Position numbers and translations under genes: made by a program. From assembly GCA_017439305.1 (NCBI GenBank), contig JAFSJK010000015.1:1-44436 (forward strand): a DNA stretch of 44,436 nucleotides, written 5' to 3'. This document shows, in pieces, positions 1 to 5,493 of the stretch; positions within the stretch are counted from its first letter, which is position 1, and the number at the start of each line of letters is the position of its first letter. Under the pieces are notes generated by a model. It made no database searches, was not told where the DNA came from, and saw only the letters and a program-made list of their open reading frames with translations. Origin of the DNA: Bacteroidales bacterium. Lineage in GTDB: Bacteria; Bacteroidota; Bacteroidia; Bacteroidales; UBA932.

Positions 1-170
1 AACACATGGGCTATGAGTCCGGACTTCCCCATACGGCGGGACGAAATCAGCACCGTGTTCCGCCCGTTTGCGATATTGCTTTCCAAGGCTTCCGTCTCGG
101 CCTGCCTGTCACAGAAATATTCAGGGCCGTAGTAATCGGCGGTAATGATGAAAGGATTCGGCTGCAGCAT
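1..170 (-). CDS. AAA-type ATPase, N-terminal part (runs off left edge)
   Basis: Only 56 codons are visible. The start at 170 is an ATG giving MLQPNPFIITADYYGPEYF, followed by a helix-forming stretch and a Walker A-like motif SSRRMGKS at residues 43-50, with G48, K49 and S50 as the phosphate-binding residues. This layout (short start, then a P-loop near residue 45 in an RRxGKS context) is typical of the ATP-binding proteins of the archaeal-ATPase/STAND-like type that are frequent in Bacteroidota. Their substrates are mostly unknown. A good -7 box and a -33 TTG lie just upstream, supporting this start. The gene lies on the outer side of the tRNA-fragment site at 418-441, so it could belong to an integrated element, but this is inference. 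The remaining domains lie outside the window. Confidence 0.72.
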   Translation of the reverse strand, partial: MLQPNPFIITADYYGPEYFCDRQAETEALESNIANGRNTVLISSRRMGKSGLIAHV

Positions 171-186
171 CGTTTCTCGTTTTAGG

Positions 187-217
187 CAAAGATAATATTC
201 AGGATCGAATTATGCAA
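187..217 (-). promoter_or_regulatory. Bacteroidota-type promoter of the ATPase gene
   Basis: On the minus strand a TATCTTTG box (194 to 187) matches the Bacteroidota -7 consensus TAnnTTTG. A TTG lies 20 nt upstream (217 to 215) in -33 position. The box is 16 nt from the ATG at 170. Confidence 0.6.
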
Positions 218-274
218 GATTAAATAATCTAAAATTAAATAATCCCGTTCCGCCCATTATCGGTGCTTGTATTT

Positions 275-323
275 GAAGTCTACAGAAGTCGTCTTTATGG
301 GTGTCAAGTGGCCGTTCAAGTCG
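275..323. repeat. 49-bp dispersed repeat, copy 1
   Basis: Matches 2609-2657 at 42 of 49 positions in the same orientation without gaps; the last 33 positions differ at only two. On the minus strand both copies can be read as a peptide tail with the shared motif NGHxTPIKT. Copy 1 reads DLNGHLTPIKTTSVDF and ends at a TAA at 257-259, in a frame that is open from about 407 but has no ATG. The differences between copies are conservative in that frame, so this may be the debris of a protein-coding element, although a structured RNA or DNA site cannot be excluded. Confidence 0.7.
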
Positions 324-417
324 CTTCCCCCACACGTCCTGAAAAGCCACGAAAGTTTCACCTGATGTCTTTTCGCATTCTCGCAAACAGCTGATTATCA
401 ATATATTATAAGATTTA

Positions 418-441
418 GTTCGAGTCTCGTTTTCCGCTCCA
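418..441 (+). other. tRNA 3'-end fragment (tRNA-Gly-like), probable attachment site remnant
   Basis: The 24 nt starting GTTCGAGTCTCG and ending CCGCTCCA reproduce the T-loop, the 3' half of the T-stem, the acceptor strand and CCA of a tRNA, with one difference from the 3' end of E. coli tRNA-Gly(GCC) as I remember it. The sequence 5' of it is AT-rich and does not fold into the rest of a tRNA: no acceptor 5' strand, D-arm or anticodon arm is present. A hairpin terminator follows directly. This is the arrangement left when an element integrates into the 3' end of a tRNA gene and displaces the original end with its terminator. The element itself is not identified; it would lie on the side of base 1. 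Confidence 0.6.
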
Positions 442-471
442 AACGCCTCGCAATCCTGTGGGGCGTTTTTT
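441..471 (+). terminator. Rho-independent terminator behind the tRNA fragment
   Basis: AAACGCC at 441-447 pairs with GGCGTTT at 462-468 across a 14-nt loop and is followed by further T residues. It sits immediately after the tRNA CCA, where a tRNA terminator would be expected. Confidence 0.65.
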
Positions 472-506
472 GTTATGCCCTGGCTGGTTTGCGCTGCCCG
501 GTTTGT

Positions 507-576
507 GTACAAGTCTCGCTTGTACATCACGGTATTGACTCCGCCCTTTTCTTTTCGGCCAATTGACTTGTATTTA
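507..576 (+). promoter_or_regulatory. Repeated promoter module P1 with 19-bp palindrome
   Basis: A perfect dyad GTACAAG-TCTCG-CTTGTAC at 507-525 is followed 43 nt later by a -7-like TGTATTTA at 569-576. The block up to about 590 is roughly 80 percent identical to 3484-3570, and its downstream half also matches 5420-5465. The shared core is CAATTGACTTRTATTTACA. The dyad is a plausible operator. The module precedes the lipoprotein gene at 650. Confidence 0.5.
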
Positions 577-649
577 CATCGATTAATCGTAATTGAATGC
601 AAGATTCTGTATATACTCGCATTTAGGTATTGTTCTGAACAGATCTTTA

Positions 650-1135
650 ATGAAAACGATTATTATGAAGATACACGCTATCGTTATTTTGGTCTTGACA
701 ACCATTCTTATGTCATGTGCAAAGCAGGACATTCCAGCCATATCAGTGGCCCAGGAAGAGTATTTGGTTGATTCTAATGGTGGAGAAATCACCATTCCAG
801 TCACGTCAACGGGAATTGATGATATAACTATAAAACTTGGCTATTCAGATAGATGGAATACCGATCCGGCCAATGGGGATCGCACGCCTGCGACGCCTTG
901 GATCAGTGTCTCCAAAGTAATCGAAGACTACCCTCAGACCAGGGCTCTTTTATCTTGGACATCTGGTGTCGTCCTGATTATTGAGCCAAATAAGACCACG
1001 TCCAAGCGTGAAGCGATCGTGCTGATAAGTTCTTTCTCAAAGACGGAATCAGTCAAGGTGGTTCAAACGGGTCTCTCAAGCCACCTCCTCCCCAATCCTT
1101 TCACGGACAGAAACTCTATCGGGAAGGGAAAGTGA
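650..1135 (+). CDS. BACON-domain-like lipoprotein
   Basis: 161 residues from the ATG at 650. The N-terminus is a lipoprotein signal ending in LMSC with C23, so the product should be lipid-anchored and exported. The mature part begins with a stretch typical of BACON domains of Bacteroidota: an alternating beta pattern with SNGGEITIPV, then WISVSK, then LIIEPN and a closing VKVVQTG. BACON domains often accompany carbohydrate-active or surface proteins. Only one such domain is present and no catalytic domain follows, so the protein is short for the class. After VKVVQTG the last 20 residues look unlike a folded end, and a different frame becomes protein-like from 1093, so the 3' end may be rearranged. 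A second ATG at 665 is possible as start. Expression is probably driven by the module at 507-576. Confidence 0.72.
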   Translation: MKTIIMKIHAIVILVLTTILMSCAKQDIPAISVAQEEYLVDSNGGEITIPVTSTGIDDITIKLGYSDRWNTDPANGDRTPATPWISVSKVIEDYPQTRALLSWTSGVVLIIEPNKTTSKREAIVLISSFSKTESVKVVQTGLSSHLLPNPFTDRNSIGKGK

Positions 1136-1260
1136 TTGAGCTGTATTCGGTTATTGTGTTCGGCAAGATACTTTACGATCCCGGAATTGTCACGGATGTG
1201 CCCTCTTGCACGGATGGCCTGTTCAAGCAGGTCGGGATGCGCGTGGCGTTAGAGTTCTGA
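1093..1260 (+). pseudogene. Possible orphan C-terminal gene fragment
   Basis: In the frame shifted by +2 relative to the BACON lipoprotein, the sequence reads FHGQKLYREGKVIELYSVIV and continues to a TGA at 1258-1260 with ordinary composition. It has no start codon and overlaps the last 43 nt of the lipoprotein gene. It may be the end of a longer protein whose front was replaced, or the true end of the lipoprotein after a frameshift. I do not recognise it. The remaining bases to 1305 show nothing else. Confidence 0.3.
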
Positions 1261-1305
1261 GCAGGACTTAAATTCGATTCTATCGGTCTCTTCCGAGTGG
1301 CGGTC

Positions 1306-2046
1306 TTAGCGAGGCTCCGGCGCGTCGCCGTTTTGCGGTATGGGCAATACGACTCTGACGGAATCCTTGTATTTCCGGGAAACGGGAAGCGCTTTGCCGG
1401 CGATTTCGACGATGTCGGGCGAGGAGAGCACAGATTCCGCCACATTGACAAGGAAGGCACGGTGAATGCGGAGGAAGCCGGCGCCCAGGAGGTTCTCCCA
1501 TTGGGTGATACCGTTGCGGTTGCGGTAGGCCTGTCCGTCACGCGCCATAATCCACACTTCGGAATCGCGGGATTCGACATAGAGGATGTCTTCCTTCTTC
1601 AAGGTAATCTTCCGGTGTTCAGAGTTGAAGGTAATCGGATATGTCGATGGAAACCGTTTCTCCAGCCACGTCACCAGCAGGTAATGTCCATAGGCGAGCA
1701 GGGCGAGGATCGCGGCGATGAAGAACGGATTCCGAAGCATCGCCGGGAAATCCCAGAAGCGCTCATGAGAATGGTTGGAGAAAAGGATCACCTGCAGCAG
1801 GAAAAGGAACAGAAAAGCCATCGACATGACGCCCAGGATGATGAAGACCGTGTCCTGGATGCGTTCCTTCCGCCCCAACGTCCGGTCCACCTTGGGCAGG
1901 AAGAACGACAAGGCCAAGGCCGACGGCAGGAACGCGAGGCTCATCATCGTAGCTTGCCTCAGATCATAGTCCAGGCTAACGAGGATCTGCGCCGTCACCA
2001 GCATGGCGGCGATCCAATACGCGATCATGATGAGCACCTTCTTCAT
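1306..2046 (-). CDS. Membrane-bound LytTR-type transcriptional regulator
   Basis: 246 residues. Four hydrophobic segments lie at roughly 5-23, 31-50, 66-88 and 106-126. They are followed by a LytTR DNA-binding domain at about 140-240, with the family pattern KKEDILYVESRDSEVWIMAR, then FLRIHRAFLVNV and LPVSRKYKD. There is no receiver domain, so the protein belongs to the group in which a membrane segment replaces the phosphorelay input. It is likely to sense something in or near the membrane and bind DNA from there. A divergent small membrane protein starts at 2225, and the shared intergenic region holds two direct repeats with the spacing expected for LytTR sites, which suggests autoregulation and control of that neighbour. 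The ATG is only 7 nt from a -7 box, so the message may be nearly leaderless. Confidence 0.88.
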   Translation of the reverse strand: MKKVLIMIAYWIAAMLVTAQILVSLDYDLRQATMMSLAFLPSALALSFFLPKVDRTLGRKERIQDTVFIILGVMSMAFLFLFLLQVILFSNHSHERFWDFPAMLRNPFFIAAILALLAYGHYLLVTWLEKRFPSTYPITFNSEHRKITLKKEDILYVESRDSEVWIMARDGQAYRNRNGITQWENLLGAGFLRIHRAFLVNVAESVLSSPDIVEIAGKALPVSRKYKDSVRVVLPIPQNGDAPEPR

Positions 2047-2053
2047 TTCCCTG

Positions 2054-2082
2054 CAAAAATACGGAATCTTTGGAGATTACAA
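2054..2082 (-). promoter_or_regulatory. Promoter of the LytTR gene
   Basis: Minus-strand TATTTTTG (2061 to 2054) matches TAnnTTTG, with TTG 18 nt upstream (2082 to 2080). The box ends 7 nt before the ATG at 2046. Confidence 0.6.
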
Positions 2083-2110
2083 GGCTCCCGTCAGTCCGAA
2101 AGGGCTTTCT

Positions 2111-2144
2111 GTACGGATTTGACACCCGACCGTACGGATTTGAC
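2111..2144. promoter_or_regulatory. Tandem direct repeat, probable LytTR operator
   Basis: GTACGGATTTGAC occurs at 2111-2123 and again, identical, at 2132-2144. The start-to-start distance is 21 bp, two helical turns, which is the geometry known for LytTR proteins (two 9-bp direct repeats about 12 bp apart). The repeats lie between the divergent -7 boxes, about -66 and -45 from the likely rightward start site. Confidence 0.6.
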
Positions 2145-2169
2145 TTTGCATTTTTCACTGGTTCCTGCG

Positions 2170-2177
2170 TACCTTTG
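2170..2177 (+). promoter_or_regulatory. -7 box of the small membrane protein gene
   Basis: TACCTTTG fits TAnnTTTG and lies 47 nt before the ATG at 2225. Confidence 0.5.
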
Positions 2178-2224
2178 CAACAAGGAATTCCGAACCCATT
2201 GTCAAACCTTAAACTACTTTTACC

Positions 2225-2557
2225 ATGTTACCTTTGTCAGGCAATATCTTCACACTTTTCGTCGAGGCCGGCGCCGGATTCATGACCATCATCACGCTCA
2301 TGCTGATCGCCCTGTTCTTCGCCGCCTGGAAAGCCCCGGCCTGGATCAAGGAAATCGGTCTTCTCGCGCTGGCTTTTGGATTCTTGGCAACCTTCATCGG
2401 TTTCATACAAGCGGCCGAATTCATCCAATCACTAGGGGATATCTCCCAGAACGTCATCTGGGGAGGAGTCAAAGTCGGCTTGATCCCGACCGCTTACGGC
2501 ATCATCGTCTACATCGTCTCCCTCGTCCTCCGCATCATCAAGAAGCCGAGGATCTGA
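2225..2557 (+). CDS. Small MotA/TolQ/ExbB-like membrane protein
   Basis: 110 residues with three hydrophobic segments at about 17-36, 43-66 and 80-104. The central FGFLATFIGFIQAAEFI and the following GGVKVGLIPTAYGIIVYI recall the pore helices of the MotA/TolQ/ExbB proton-channel family, but the protein is about half the usual ExbB length and has no obvious TolR/ExbD partner beside it. Energy coupling is therefore uncertain. It is divergently transcribed from the membrane-bound LytTR regulator, and the two direct repeats between them suggest that it is the regulator's target. It may act as a membrane effector or as a sensing partner; both are inference. Confidence 0.7.
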   Translation: MLPLSGNIFTLFVEAGAGFMTIITLMLIALFFAAWKAPAWIKEIGLLALAFGFLATFIGFIQAAEFIQSLGDISQNVIWGGVKVGLIPTAYGIIVYIVSLVLRIIKKPRI

Positions 2558-2608
2558 TTGTCGCGGGAAATAAGCCGACACCTTCACGGCCGCTCCAGAC
2601 CTATGTTA

Positions 2609-2657
2609 GAAGTCCATTGATGACGTCTTTATGGGTGTCGAGTGGCCGTTCATGTCG
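2609..2657. repeat. 49-bp dispersed repeat, copy 2
   Basis: Second copy of 275-323, 2.3 kb away in the same orientation. On the minus strand it reads DMNGHSTPIKTSSMDF and stops at a TAA at 2606-2608. An in-frame TGA lies shortly upstream of the motif, so no intact gene is present. The rest of 2558-2766 holds no gene that I can support. Confidence 0.7.
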
Positions 2658-2766
2658 GGTTCGCTAAACTTGCTTCATTGAGCACGCCGGCGGGAACGTT
2701 TTCAAGGGTTTTTGTGCCCAACGAGACACTCGACGGACTGAAACGATGAAGGAGGAACGGGTATGA

Positions 2767-3177
2767 TTAATCGCGGAGGATGCAGAAGCCGGAAGCCGTG
2801 AATCTGGTCGGTCTGCCGGTGACGTCCTTCTTCAGCGAGGACTTGAAATCGACGATGGCGTCGGCACCGAGTTCGCGCGCCTTCTCCTCGACGATCCGCA
2901 GGAATCCCTCATAATCAAGTTCTTCGAATGGTGGTCTTCCCTCGTGGAAACCTTCGTGGCGATAGGTTGAAGGGGTGAGCACCACCTTCAGTTCGGCGAT
3001 GGGGGTGAACCCTCCGGTCCAGGGCCGGTTGGGGATGAAATAGAAATCATCGTCCAGGAACGGACGGTAGTCGATATAACTGACAGGCTCCGACGCGGAC
3101 TCGAAGCCGGAAACCCCGACCACCCCGCAGCTCGCCAGCACGGATGCAAATGCCAGAAGTGCGATGAACTTTTTCAT
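2767..3177 (-). CDS. Small lipoprotein, YbjQ-like C-terminal part
   Basis: 136 residues. The signal peptide MKKFIALLAFASVLASC ends with a lipobox at C17. The mature protein has an acidic, aromatic region (SYIDYRPFLDDDFYF) and a C-terminal half with EKARELGADAIVDFKSS, followed by a strand ending in GFCILRD. The last part resembles the fold of YbjQ/heavy-metal-associated-like lipoproteins, where a conserved GA(D/N)AI(V/I) helix precedes beta strands. The resemblance is by eye and weak. The gene is a single unit with its own upstream -7 box. Its function is unknown. Confidence 0.75.
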   Translation of the reverse strand: MKKFIALLAFASVLASCGVVGVSGFESASEPVSYIDYRPFLDDDFYFIPNRPWTGGFTPIAELKVVLTPSTYRHEGFHEGRPPFEELDYEGFLRIVEEKARELGADAIVDFKSSLKKDVTGRPTRFTASGFCILRD

Positions 3178-3202
3178 TTCTTTATTTCGCGATTGATCCG
3201 TA

Positions 3203-3210
3203 TAAAGATA
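3203..3210 (-). promoter_or_regulatory. -7 box of the lipoprotein gene at 3177
   Basis: Minus-strand TATCTTTA (3210 to 3203) lies 25 nt upstream of the ATG and fits the Bacteroidota -7 pattern except for the last base. Confidence 0.45.
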
Positions 3211-3295
3211 GTCATTTTCGGATTAAACACAATCCGCCCCGGCCAAAAGATAAGGCTTGATGAAACGCTGTTCGGAGGAGACCTGCTATGAAACG

Positions 3296-3317
3296 GCCAT
3301 TTCTGTCATCAAATGGC
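3296..3317. repeat. Small inverted repeat in the 3178-3587 intergenic region
   Basis: GCCATTT at 3296-3302 pairs with AAATGGC at 3311-3317 over an 8-nt loop. The surrounding AT-rich stretch to about 3480 holds several TATTT(T)TG-like boxes but no gene that I can support. Confidence 0.4.
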
Positions 3318-3485
3318 GTCTGCTCCCCCTTATTTTACTCCTCGTTCTTCTTGTATTTTTGCCAATATTTGCACATATTTCGGCCATATAAGCGCTCCTT
3401 TGTTCAAATCTCGCGGATTTGGCCGGTTATCCGCACAATCTCGCAAGACTTGAGCAGAGAACCCCAGCCTGAGACGTATTTTGGC

Positions 3486-3556
3486 GTACAAACGAGACTT
3501 GTACATCACGGCATTGACTCCGGCCTTTTTCTTTTCGTCAAATTGACCTATCTTTA
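3486..3556 (+). promoter_or_regulatory. Repeated promoter module P2 with palindrome
   Basis: The dyad GTACAAA-CGAGA-CTTGTAC at 3486-3504 is followed 44 nt later by TATCTTTA at 3549-3556. Sequence and spacing match module P1 at 507-576. The 5-nt centre of the dyad is the reverse complement of that in P1, as expected if a symmetric protein binds the arms. The module precedes the 35-codon gene at 3588 and probably the downstream lipoprotein and radical SAM genes. Confidence 0.55.
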
Positions 3557-3587
3557 CACCGATAACCCCTTGCTATCCATAAATCAG

Positions 3588-3695
3588 ATGATTACCGTCA
3601 AGCACTTCATGTTGATCTCCATCTCCTCTTTAGCCATGGCCTGCACTCCCAAGGAGCCCGTAAAGTATCTCGCTTTAGCCCTGGAGGCCCTATAA
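3588..3695 (+). CDS. 35-residue lipopeptide
   Basis: The short frame begins MITVKHFMLISISSLAMAC. It is a compact lipoprotein signal peptide with a lipobox (AMAC, C19) followed by only 16 residues, TPKEPVKYLALALEAL, before TAA. A -7 box lies 31 nt upstream of the ATG, the right distance for a short leader. It precedes the lipoprotein at 3779 and the radical SAM gene at 4323 and may share their promoter. It could be a genuine small lipopeptide, a peptide substrate of the radical SAM enzyme, or the truncated front of a decayed lipoprotein gene. The mature peptide contains no Cys other than the lipidation site. No function can be assigned. Confidence 0.45.
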   Translation: MITVKHFMLISISSLAMACTPKEPVKYLALALEAL

Positions 3696-3733
3696 ACCTG
3701 TTGTCTTTTTTATTGCGTCCGGGATGCAAGATT

Positions 3734-3762
3734 CGTCCGTTTTGCCGTTTAATGAACGGACG
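3734..3762 (+). repeat. Inverted repeat before the lipoprotein gene
   Basis: CGTCCGTT at 3734-3741 and AACGGACG at 3755-3762 are perfectly complementary and could form an 8-bp hairpin with a 13-nt loop, ending 16 nt before the ATG at 3779. No T-run follows, so it looks more like an mRNA-leader or operator structure than a terminator. Confidence 0.5.
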
Positions 3763-3778
3763 TTCATGAAAGAGCCGT

Positions 3779-4333
3779 ATGAAAACCAAGTATTATCTCA
3801 TCTATGTCTTCGTTGGAATCGCCTTTCTGGCGGTTTCTGCGTGGGTGTTTCTCTCGCGCGGGAAGAACGCGAAAGCCATCCGGGCCAAGTACAAGCTGGG
3901 CGGGATCATGCTCATGTGCATGGCCATGCTGTCCGTCGCTTCCTGCGGCGAGATCCTCAATCCGGGTGAAGTGATGTGCTACGATCCGGTGTTGGATTAC
4001 TCTTTTACGGTCACCACGGGAAAACACGATGCGGATTGGCAGTATATCCTGTCACCGGGGGCTGTCCTGACGGTGCAGGTCGAATGTCGCCGTTACGAGA
4101 AATACGGGATCGTCATCCGCCAGTTCGAAGACATGAAGGAAGGGGACGTCCTCCAGACCGCCACCTTCGAATCTGAGGGAAAAAACCCGTTCCAGTACGA
4201 ACTGTTGTATGATCCGGCCGATAAAGCCTATGCAGGGATCGCCCTGGTGGACATTTATGGATATCCCGAAGGAAAAGAAGACGGGAGTCTGCTCTACTCC
4301 ACTATCTTGCTCGTTACGACCAGTGCAGATTGA
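3779..4333 (+). CDS. rSAM-associated-type lipoprotein with an extra N-terminal membrane segment
   Basis: 184 residues. A first hydrophobic segment spans about 6-25. After a basic linker (RGKNAKAIRAKYK) comes a second hydrophobic stretch that ends in the lipobox VASC at C56. The mature region starts GEILNPGEVMCYDPVLDYSF, which resembles the motif MYGxPxADYxV of the Bacteroidota radical SAM-associated lipoproteins (rSAM/lipoprotein system, TIGR04133/TIGR04134 as I recall them). The stop overlaps the probable GTG start of the radical SAM gene by 11 nt, so the pair is likely translationally coupled. The function of such lipoproteins is unproven; modification by the enzyme has been proposed. The oddity here is the additional N-terminal segment of about 36 residues, which would leave the lipobox inside the chain unless translation also starts internally near 3908. 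Confidence 0.68.
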   Translation: MKTKYYLIYVFVGIAFLAVSAWVFLSRGKNAKAIRAKYKLGGIMLMCMAMLSVASCGEILNPGEVMCYDPVLDYSFTVTTGKHDADWQYILSPGAVLTVQVECRRYEKYGIVIRQFEDMKEGDVLQTATFESEGKNPFQYELLYDPADKAYAGIALVDIYGYPEGKEDGSLLYSTILLVTTSAD

Positions 4334-5324
4334 CCATCTTGTCTACGAATTGACCGGGGCCTGCAATCAATGTTGCAGGTTTTGTTATAACTATTGGCGT
4401 GACGGCAATATGCCTATTGCGCCACCGGACCCGTCCGCTGCCCGGAAAACCCTGAAAAAGCTGCTTTCGCAGGCCTCTGTGGGCAGTCTTTCCTTCTCCG
4501 GAGGCGAACCGATGCTGCTCTCCAATGTCCATGGCCTGGTTCTTTATGCGAGATTCAAGGGCTGTAAAGTGAACATTCTCACCAACGGGACCCTCCTGAC
4601 CGACGATGCCCTTGAGAACTTCCTGAGCCTGGGCGTCCGTATCATCCAGATTCCGCTCCTCAGTGCCGACGCGGCCATCCATGATTACCTCACCGGCCTT
4701 CCCGGTTCCTGGGAGAAGGCGGTCGATGCGCTGCGCCGGACAGGCCATGCGGGCATTGGCGCCGCCGTGCTGGTCATCACTAAGGTCAATGCTTCCGGTA
4801 TTGCGGAAACGCTCTCACTCATGGCGGAATGCGGTATCCGGACGGTGATGGTGAACCGGTTCAACATCGGTGGAAACGGAATCAGGCATGCCCGGGAACT
4901 GGTTCCGGACCGGAAGACGCTGCAGGATGCCTTCACGGCTGTCGAGACATTCGCTATGGGGAATCCGGCCATGCGATTCGTAAGCGGCGTTTGCACGCCC
5001 CTGTGCTATCTGGACACCACGCCCTATCCCCATATCCGTTTCACCCGATGCAGTACCGATCTCACAGGCCGGCCGGTCACGGTGAACCATAACGGAGACG
5101 TCCGCTTCTGCAACCATTCTCCCAGGGTGCTGGGAAACATCCATGCACGGCCGATCGGGGATATCCTGACAGATCCTGAAATCAATGCCCGGTATGCCGG
5201 GGTACCGAAGGAGTGCGGAACATGCGCCCTGCTCCAACGATGCGGCGGCGGATGCAGGGCCGCTTCCGAGCAGGTCCACGGCACTTTTTCCGCCCTCGAC
5301 CCCATCCTGGATTACGGGAATTAG
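4323..5324 (+). CDS. Radical SAM/SPASM domain protein
   Basis: 333 residues if started at the GTG at 4323, which directly precedes the conserved first strand (QIDHLVYELTGAC). In-frame ATGs at 4209-4257 would lie deep inside the upstream gene and add an unconserved tail. The radical SAM cluster motif is C14-x3-C18-x2-C21, followed by FSGGEP, which helps to bind S-adenosylmethionine. The C-terminal SPASM region has a Cys before the strand VTVNHNGDVRFCNHSP, then CGTCALLQRCGGGC, enough ligands for auxiliary iron-sulfur clusters. Such enzymes usually modify peptides or proteins. The adjoining overlapping lipoprotein gene is the obvious partner; the 35-residue lipopeptide is another candidate substrate. 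The reaction cannot be told from sequence. Confidence 0.88.
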   Translation: MQIDHLVYELTGACNQCCRFCYNYWRDGNMPIAPPDPSAARKTLKKLLSQASVGSLSFSGGEPMLLSNVHGLVLYARFKGCKVNILTNGTLLTDDALENFLSLGVRIIQIPLLSADAAIHDYLTGLPGSWEKAVDALRRTGHAGIGAAVLVITKVNASGIAETLSLMAECGIRTVMVNRFNIGGNGIRHARELVPDRKTLQDAFTAVETFAMGNPAMRFVSGVCTPLCYLDTTPYPHIRFTRCSTDLTGRPVTVNHNGDVRFCNHSPRVLGNIHARPIGDILTDPEINARYAGVPKECGTCALLQRCGGGCRAASEQVHGTFSALDPILDYGN

Positions 5325-5419
5325 ACCTTTACAAAAACCAGCCGTATTTGAGCGGTCATGACAAGGGTTCGACGATAATAACGGTCCAATTCATAGCCTG
5401 TGTGAAGTTACATTTATTT

Positions 5420-5447
5420 TTCTTTTCAGCCAATTGACTTATATTTA
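5420..5447 (+). promoter_or_regulatory. Repeated promoter module P3
   Basis: This copy carries the core CAATTGACTTATATTTACA with a -7 box TATATTTA at 5440-5447, nearly identical to the downstream half of P1 (541-590). The GTACAA dyad found in P1 and P2 is missing here. It lies 46 nt before the ATG at 5494. Confidence 0.5.
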
Positions 5448-5493
5448 CACCGATGAATCGGAATTATCGGAGACACAGAACTGTTTTATTCCA

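Noticed and set aside
210-602. Minus-strand frame of 130 codons with ENETRTK-like sequence
   Set aside because: The stretch arises from the antisense of the tRNA 3' fragment; such frames are spurious. Only the repeat-derived peptide motif in another frame was kept as a repeat.
3288-3587. Long version of the frame ending at 3695
   Set aside because: The sequence before 3588 is not protein-like and contains the promoter module; only the part from 3588 was kept.
4209-4322. Earlier ATG starts of the radical SAM gene
   Set aside because: They would place over 100 nt inside the lipoprotein gene and add an unconserved N-terminal tail; the GTG at 4323 begins directly at the first conserved strand.
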